From Micromonospora sediminimaris (GTDB lineage Bacteria; Actinomycetota; Actinomycetes; Mycobacteriales; Micromonosporaceae), in the NCBI GenBank assembly GCA_900112325.1, contig FOLJ01000003.1, positions 248,001 through 312,000 on the forward strand: a stretch of DNA of 64,000 nt, in the 5' to 3' direction. The notes beneath the pieces are model-generated. The model saw nothing but the letters and a program-made list of their open reading frames with translations, was not told the DNA's origin and ran no database searches. This document shows positions 61,364 to 64,000 of this stretch, piece by piece (within the stretch, counting starts at the first letter, position 1; the number at the start of each line of letters is the position of its first letter). Position numbers and translations under genes: made by a program.

Positions 61364-61420
61364 GCACGTGCGTTATCATCCCCGGTGTCCATTGCAGATG
61401 CAATAGCAGATGCACGTGCA
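61364..61420. promoter_or_regulatory. repeat cluster upstream of the DUF397 gene
   Basis: Two GCACGTGC palindromes (61364-61371 and 61412-61419) and two direct GCAGATGCA repeats 12 bp apart (61394-61402, 61406-61414) lie 80-140 bp before the ATG at 61501. A regulator, perhaps the XRE protein at 61873, may bind. Confidence 0.45.
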
Positions 61421-61500
61421 TAACGAGCCGACACCGCCCGTCAAGCCGCTACCGCTCCTCCCACGGCACCGGCGCCAATCGGAGAGAACAGAAGCCCCTC

Positions 61501-61740
61501 ATGCAGCAGCCGCCCAACGGTGTTTCCGTCAACCACTTGCCTCCCCTTGCCTGGCAGAAGAGTCGGCGCAGCAATCCCAGTGGGAACTGTGTCGAGCTGG
61601 CGGAGCTGCCCGGTGGGGCGGGCATCGCCCTGCGTAACTCCCGGCACCCGGACGGACCCGCGCTGATCTACACGGTGGACGAGATCGCCGCGTTCGTGCT
61701 GGGTGCCCGGGATGGTGACTTCGATCACCTGATCGGCTGA
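61501..61740 (+). CDS. DUF397 domain protein
   Basis: 79 residues. LAWQKSRRSNPSGNCVELAEL (split at about 17-37), IALRNSRHPDGPALIYTVDEIAAFVLGARDGDFDHL (split over about 43-78), the diagnostic DUF397 pattern. Such small proteins pair with DUF5753 XRE regulators as in Streptomyces developmental loci, possibly as an antagonist. The partner follows 132 bp downstream, the reverse of the usual regulator-first order. Confidence 0.92.
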   Translation: MQQPPNGVSVNHLPPLAWQKSRRSNPSGNCVELAELPGGAGIALRNSRHPDGPALIYTVDEIAAFVLGARDGDFDHLIG

Positions 61741-61872
61741 CCCCGCATCCCATCGACGGGATTCGTCTCGCACGGGATGGGCGGTTCACCTCACTGACGG
61801 TTCATGGCATGCTTACACGTCGGTCGAGTCGGTCCACCGGTTCGGCCGCTGACGGCATGCGGAGGACGGTAG

Positions 61873-62760
61873 GTGACCATGGTTTCCGCCGAGGAGGGTC
61901 CGGCGGCCGGCCCGACCGTGCTGCGGATGCTGCTGGGTGCTCAACTGCGACGGCTGCGGGAGTCGCGGGGCGTCACCCGGGAGAACGCCGGCTGGGAGAT
62001 TCGATCCTCCGAGTCGAAGATCAGCCGGATGGAGCTGGGCCGGGTCGGCTTCAAGGAGCGCGACGTGGCCGATCTGCTCACGCTCTACGGCGTCACCGCC
62101 GAGCAGGAGCGAGCCGCGTTGCTCAAACTGGCCCGGGACGCGAACAATCCGGGCTGGTGGCACCGGTACGGCGACGTCCTGCCGTCGTGGTTCCAGTCGT
62201 ACCTCGGCCTGGAGGCGGCGGCCGCCCTCATCCGTAGCTACGAGGTCCAGTTCGTCCCGGGTCTGTTGCAGACTCCGGAGTACGCCCGAGCCGTGGTGCT
62301 GCTCGGCCACAGCACGGCCGGTCCCGACGAGATCGACCGTCGGGTGGATCTGCGGATGCGCCGACAGGAACTACTGTCCCGGCCGCGCCCACCGCGCCTG
62401 TGGGCGGTCGTCGACGAGGCGGCGCTGCGCCGGCCGATCGGTGGCCCCCAGGTGATGCGCGGTCAACTGGAGGCGCTGCTCAAGGCGACGCGTACGCCGA
62501 ACGTGCGGCTTCAGGTGATCCCGTTCGCCGCCGGTGGGCATGCCGCCGCCGGGGGAGCCTTCACGATCCTGCGCTTCGGTGATCAGGACCTGCCAGACAT
62601 CGTGTACATCGAGCAGCTGACCAGCGCCATCTACCTGGACAAGCGCGAAGACCTCGACTTCTACGCGGTCGCCATGGAACGCCTCTGCGTCGAGGCCGAG
62701 CCGCCGGAGCGTACGCCGGAGATCCTCGAACGAATGATCGCCGACCTCGACCCCAGCTGA
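61873..62760 (+). CDS. XRE regulator with DUF5753 domain
   Basis: 295 residues from GTG 61873 (ATG 61879 is also possible). HTH at about 15-75 (LRRLRESRGVTRENAGWEI, SESKISRMELGRVGFKERDV), then the DUF5753 sensor: WFQSYLGLEAAAALIRSYEVQFVPGLLQTPEYARAV (split over about 97-132), LWAVVDEAALRRPIGGPQVMRGQL (split), and QVIPFAAGGHAAAGGAFTILRF. Typical streptomycete-type regulator of the DUF397 partner gene family. Confidence 0.92.
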   Translation: MTMVSAEEGPAAGPTVLRMLLGAQLRRLRESRGVTRENAGWEIRSSESKISRMELGRVGFKERDVADLLTLYGVTAEQERAALLKLARDANNPGWWHRYGDVLPSWFQSYLGLEAAAALIRSYEVQFVPGLLQTPEYARAVVLLGHSTAGPDEIDRRVDLRMRRQELLSRPRPPRLWAVVDEAALRRPIGGPQVMRGQLEALLKATRTPNVRLQVIPFAAGGHAAAGGAFTILRFGDQDLPDIVYIEQLTSAIYLDKREDLDFYAVAMERLCVEAEPPERTPEILERMIADLDPS

Positions 62761-62827
62761 CCACCACACCTTCACCCTTCCCACGCCCTCCGCGCCAGTC
62801 CGCGCTGATCATGGGGCCACCGCTGCT

Positions 62828-62841
62828 GGCAAGCGCTTGCC
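62828..62841. promoter_or_regulatory. LacI-type palindrome GGCAAGCGCTTGCC
   Basis: Perfect 14-bp palindrome with the AAGCGCTT core typical of LacI/GalR operators, 118 bp upstream of the LacI-family gene and about 70 bp from the tandem palindromes at 62914-62944. Its half-site differs from the tandem pair, so another family member may use it. Confidence 0.5.
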
Positions 62842-62913
62842 CGGAAGTGAATTTCGTGATCAACGCGTCGAGGGTGGGGTGGGGTTGACGGGTGTGGGGG
62901 TGGGGGTTATTGT

Positions 62914-62944
62914 CTGGATCGATCCAGCAACTGGATCGATCCAG
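62914..62944. promoter_or_regulatory. tandem LacI-family operators
   Basis: Two perfect 14-bp palindromes CTGGATCGATCCAG (62914-62927 and 62931-62944), 17 bp centre to centre with a 3-bp gap. They end 14 bp before the LacI-family ATG, so they cover the promoter or leader and suggest strong autoregulation by two dimers on adjacent helical turns. Confidence 0.8.
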
Positions 62945-62958
62945 AACGGGGAGTGCTG

Positions 62959-64000
62959 ATGAAGCCGACATTGCGGGCCGTGGCCGAGGCTGTCGGTGTC
63001 TCGCGCAGCACCGTCTCCAACGCCTACGGCCGCCCGGATCAGCTCTCACCGCAGTTGCGCCAGCGCATCCTGGAGACCGCGCGGCAGATGGGTTACCCGG
63101 GGCCCGACCCGACCGCGCGATCGTTGCGGCGGGGATTCGTCGGTGCCATCGGGGTGCTGTTCACCTCCCGGCTGTCGTACGCGTTCACCGACCCCTTCGC
63201 CGTCCGGTTCCTGACCGGCGTCGCCGAGGCGGCCGAACGCCACGACAGCAACCTGCTGCTGATACCGCTGCCCGACGACGCGGCCGGCGCGCGTACGGCG
63301 GTGGAGAACGCCGCCGTCGACGGGTTCTGCGTCTACTGCGCCGGTGACGAGGAGAGCATCCTCGACACGATTCGCGGCCGTGGGTTGCCCTTCGTCACCA
63401 CCTCCTCGCGGCCCCGCGCCGGCGACCTCTGGGTCGGCATCGATGAGCGGTCCGCCGCGCGGTCCGCCGCGGCACACCTGACCGCGCTCGGTCACCGCCG
63501 GGTCGCCCTGCTCGGCGACGACGTCCTGCCCGGCGCACCGGTCGGGCCGCTGCGGGTTGCCGACGTGGCCGACGTGCCGCACCCCACCACCCGGGACCGG
63601 CTGGCGGGCTTCGCCGAGGCGTTCGCGGCGGTCGGCGTCGCCTGGCCCGACCTGACCGTGCTCACCGCGACCGACAACACCCGCGCGGCGGGTGCCGCCG
63701 CCGCCAGGGCGTTGGCGCACCTGCCCGAACCGCCCACCGCGGTGCTGGCCTGCTCCGACGTGCTCGCCCTCGGTGCGCTCGACGTCCTGCGTGCCGACGG
63801 TGAGCGGGGGCGGCGCGTCTCCGTGACCGGCTTCGACGACATCGCCGAGGCCGCCCCGGCCGGGCTGACCACCGTCCGCCAGCCCGGCGAGGCGAAGGGT
63901 CGAAGCGCCGCCACGCTGCTGCTCGACCCGCCCGCTGACGCCGCTGCGGGCCAGATCCTGCTGCCCACCACGCTCGTCGTCCGGAGCAGCTCCGGACCCG
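62959..64000 (+). CDS. LacI family transcriptional regulator (3' end outside window)
   Basis: Starts ATG 62959 with GGGGAG. LacI HTH at the N-terminus: TLRAVAEAVGVSRSTVSNAYGR (split at about 4-25), hinge region ARQMGYPGPDPTARSLRRG, then a periplasmic-binding-like sensor domain (AIGVLFTSRLSYAF, GHRRVALLGDD, AVLACSDVLALGALDVL, VSVTGFDDIAEA). About 347 residues are present and it must end within a few residues of base 64000. The regulated sugar genes are probably to the right. The tandem palindromes upstream are its likely sites. Confidence 0.93.
   Translation, partial: MKPTLRAVAEAVGVSRSTVSNAYGRPDQLSPQLRQRILETARQMGYPGPDPTARSLRRGFVGAIGVLFTSRLSYAFTDPFAVRFLTGVAEAAERHDSNLLLIPLPDDAAGARTAVENAAVDGFCVYCAGDEESILDTIRGRGLPFVTTSSRPRAGDLWVGIDERSAARSAAAHLTALGHRRVALLGDDVLPGAPVGPLRVADVADVPHPTTRDRLAGFAEAFAAVGVAWPDLTVLTATDNTRAAGAAAARALAHLPEPPTAVLACSDVLALGALDVLRADGERGRRVSVTGFDDIAEAAPAGLTTVRQPGEAKGRSAATLLLDPPADAAAGQILLPTTLVVRSSSGP

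Noticed and set aside
1..64000. CRISPR arrays, tRNA or rRNA genes, integrase or transposase genes
   Set aside because: No regularly spaced repeats of CRISPR type, no tRNA T-loop/acceptor pattern and no transposase or integrase motifs were recognised on either strand. A covariance-model scan would be needed to exclude a missed tRNA.

Overview
The window is high-GC (about 72-73 percent by eye) with GTG/TTG starts, many 4-base start/stop overlaps and several actinobacterial gene families (DUF397 with an XRE/DUF5753 regulator, an EspR-like regulator, EccB, a DesA3-type desaturase, IclR-family Pca control). It reads as a Micromonosporaceae chromosome, most likely Micromonospora. This assignment rests on gene content and recall, not on a search. 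No rRNA, tRNA, CRISPR array, phage or transposase gene was recognised.

Layout: (1) 0-9.2 kb: a truncated SDR divergent from a MarR regulator, a secreted DUF6351-type protein, a PaaX-family regulator, then a vanillate-demethylase-like operon (Rieske oxygenase, a tiny CHCG protein, ferredoxin reductase, IclR regulator) divergent from an MFS carrier. (2) 9.3-15.2 kb: accessory region with two regulators (one an HTH fused to a beta-rich domain) and a lower-GC restriction-modification island: C5-cytosine methyltransferase, Vsr and a GIY-YIG nuclease. (3) 15.2-22.8 kb: a TetR-controlled acyl/alcohol catabolic locus (ADH, ALDH, two acyl-CoA dehydrogenases, MaoC, a decayed acyl-CoA synthetase) in which the same 19-bp operator precedes both transcription units. 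(4) 22.9-35.1 kb: a secreted beta-helix protein with a LacI-type operator, then aromatic catabolism: vdh-like ALDH and pobA leftward, and pcaI-pcaJ-pcaH-pcaG-pcaB-pcaD-pcaC-pcaR rightward from a shared control region. With the van-like operon this would funnel vanillin, vanillate and 4-hydroxybenzoate to protocatechuate and on to 3-oxoadipyl-CoA. No pcaF thiolase is present.

(5) 35-45.9 kb: a CPA1 antiporter, a PucR regulator divergent from a ferredoxin reductase/DesA3-type desaturase pair, an orphan EccB, a DHFR-family reductase, a P-loop kinase remnant, and an MFS carrier with a cysteine-rich mini-protein behind an ArsR-like site. (6) 45.9-51.6 kb: a heterodimeric ABC exporter whose two halves have complementary loss of ATPase motifs, a methyltransferase and an MGH1-like glycosidase. 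(7) 51.7-58 kb: phoU, then pstSCAB with a PHO box and an intercistronic hairpin, followed by a response regulator lacking its phospho-acceptor and a coupled winged-helix protein. (8) 58-64 kb: EspR-like regulator, DUF2267 gene with a structured leader, orphan PemK/MazF toxin, flavodoxin-like reductase, diguanylate cyclase, DUF397/XRE pair, and a 3'-truncated LacI regulator preceded by tandem palindromes.

The most noteworthy items are the complementary degeneracy of the ABC pair, the exact duplicated TetR operator, the R-M island, the 80-bp unit that appears to split a pcaI/pcaJ overlap, the CAACAAC-N4-AAGTTG repeat family, the structured leader before the DUF2267 gene, and several decayed genes.
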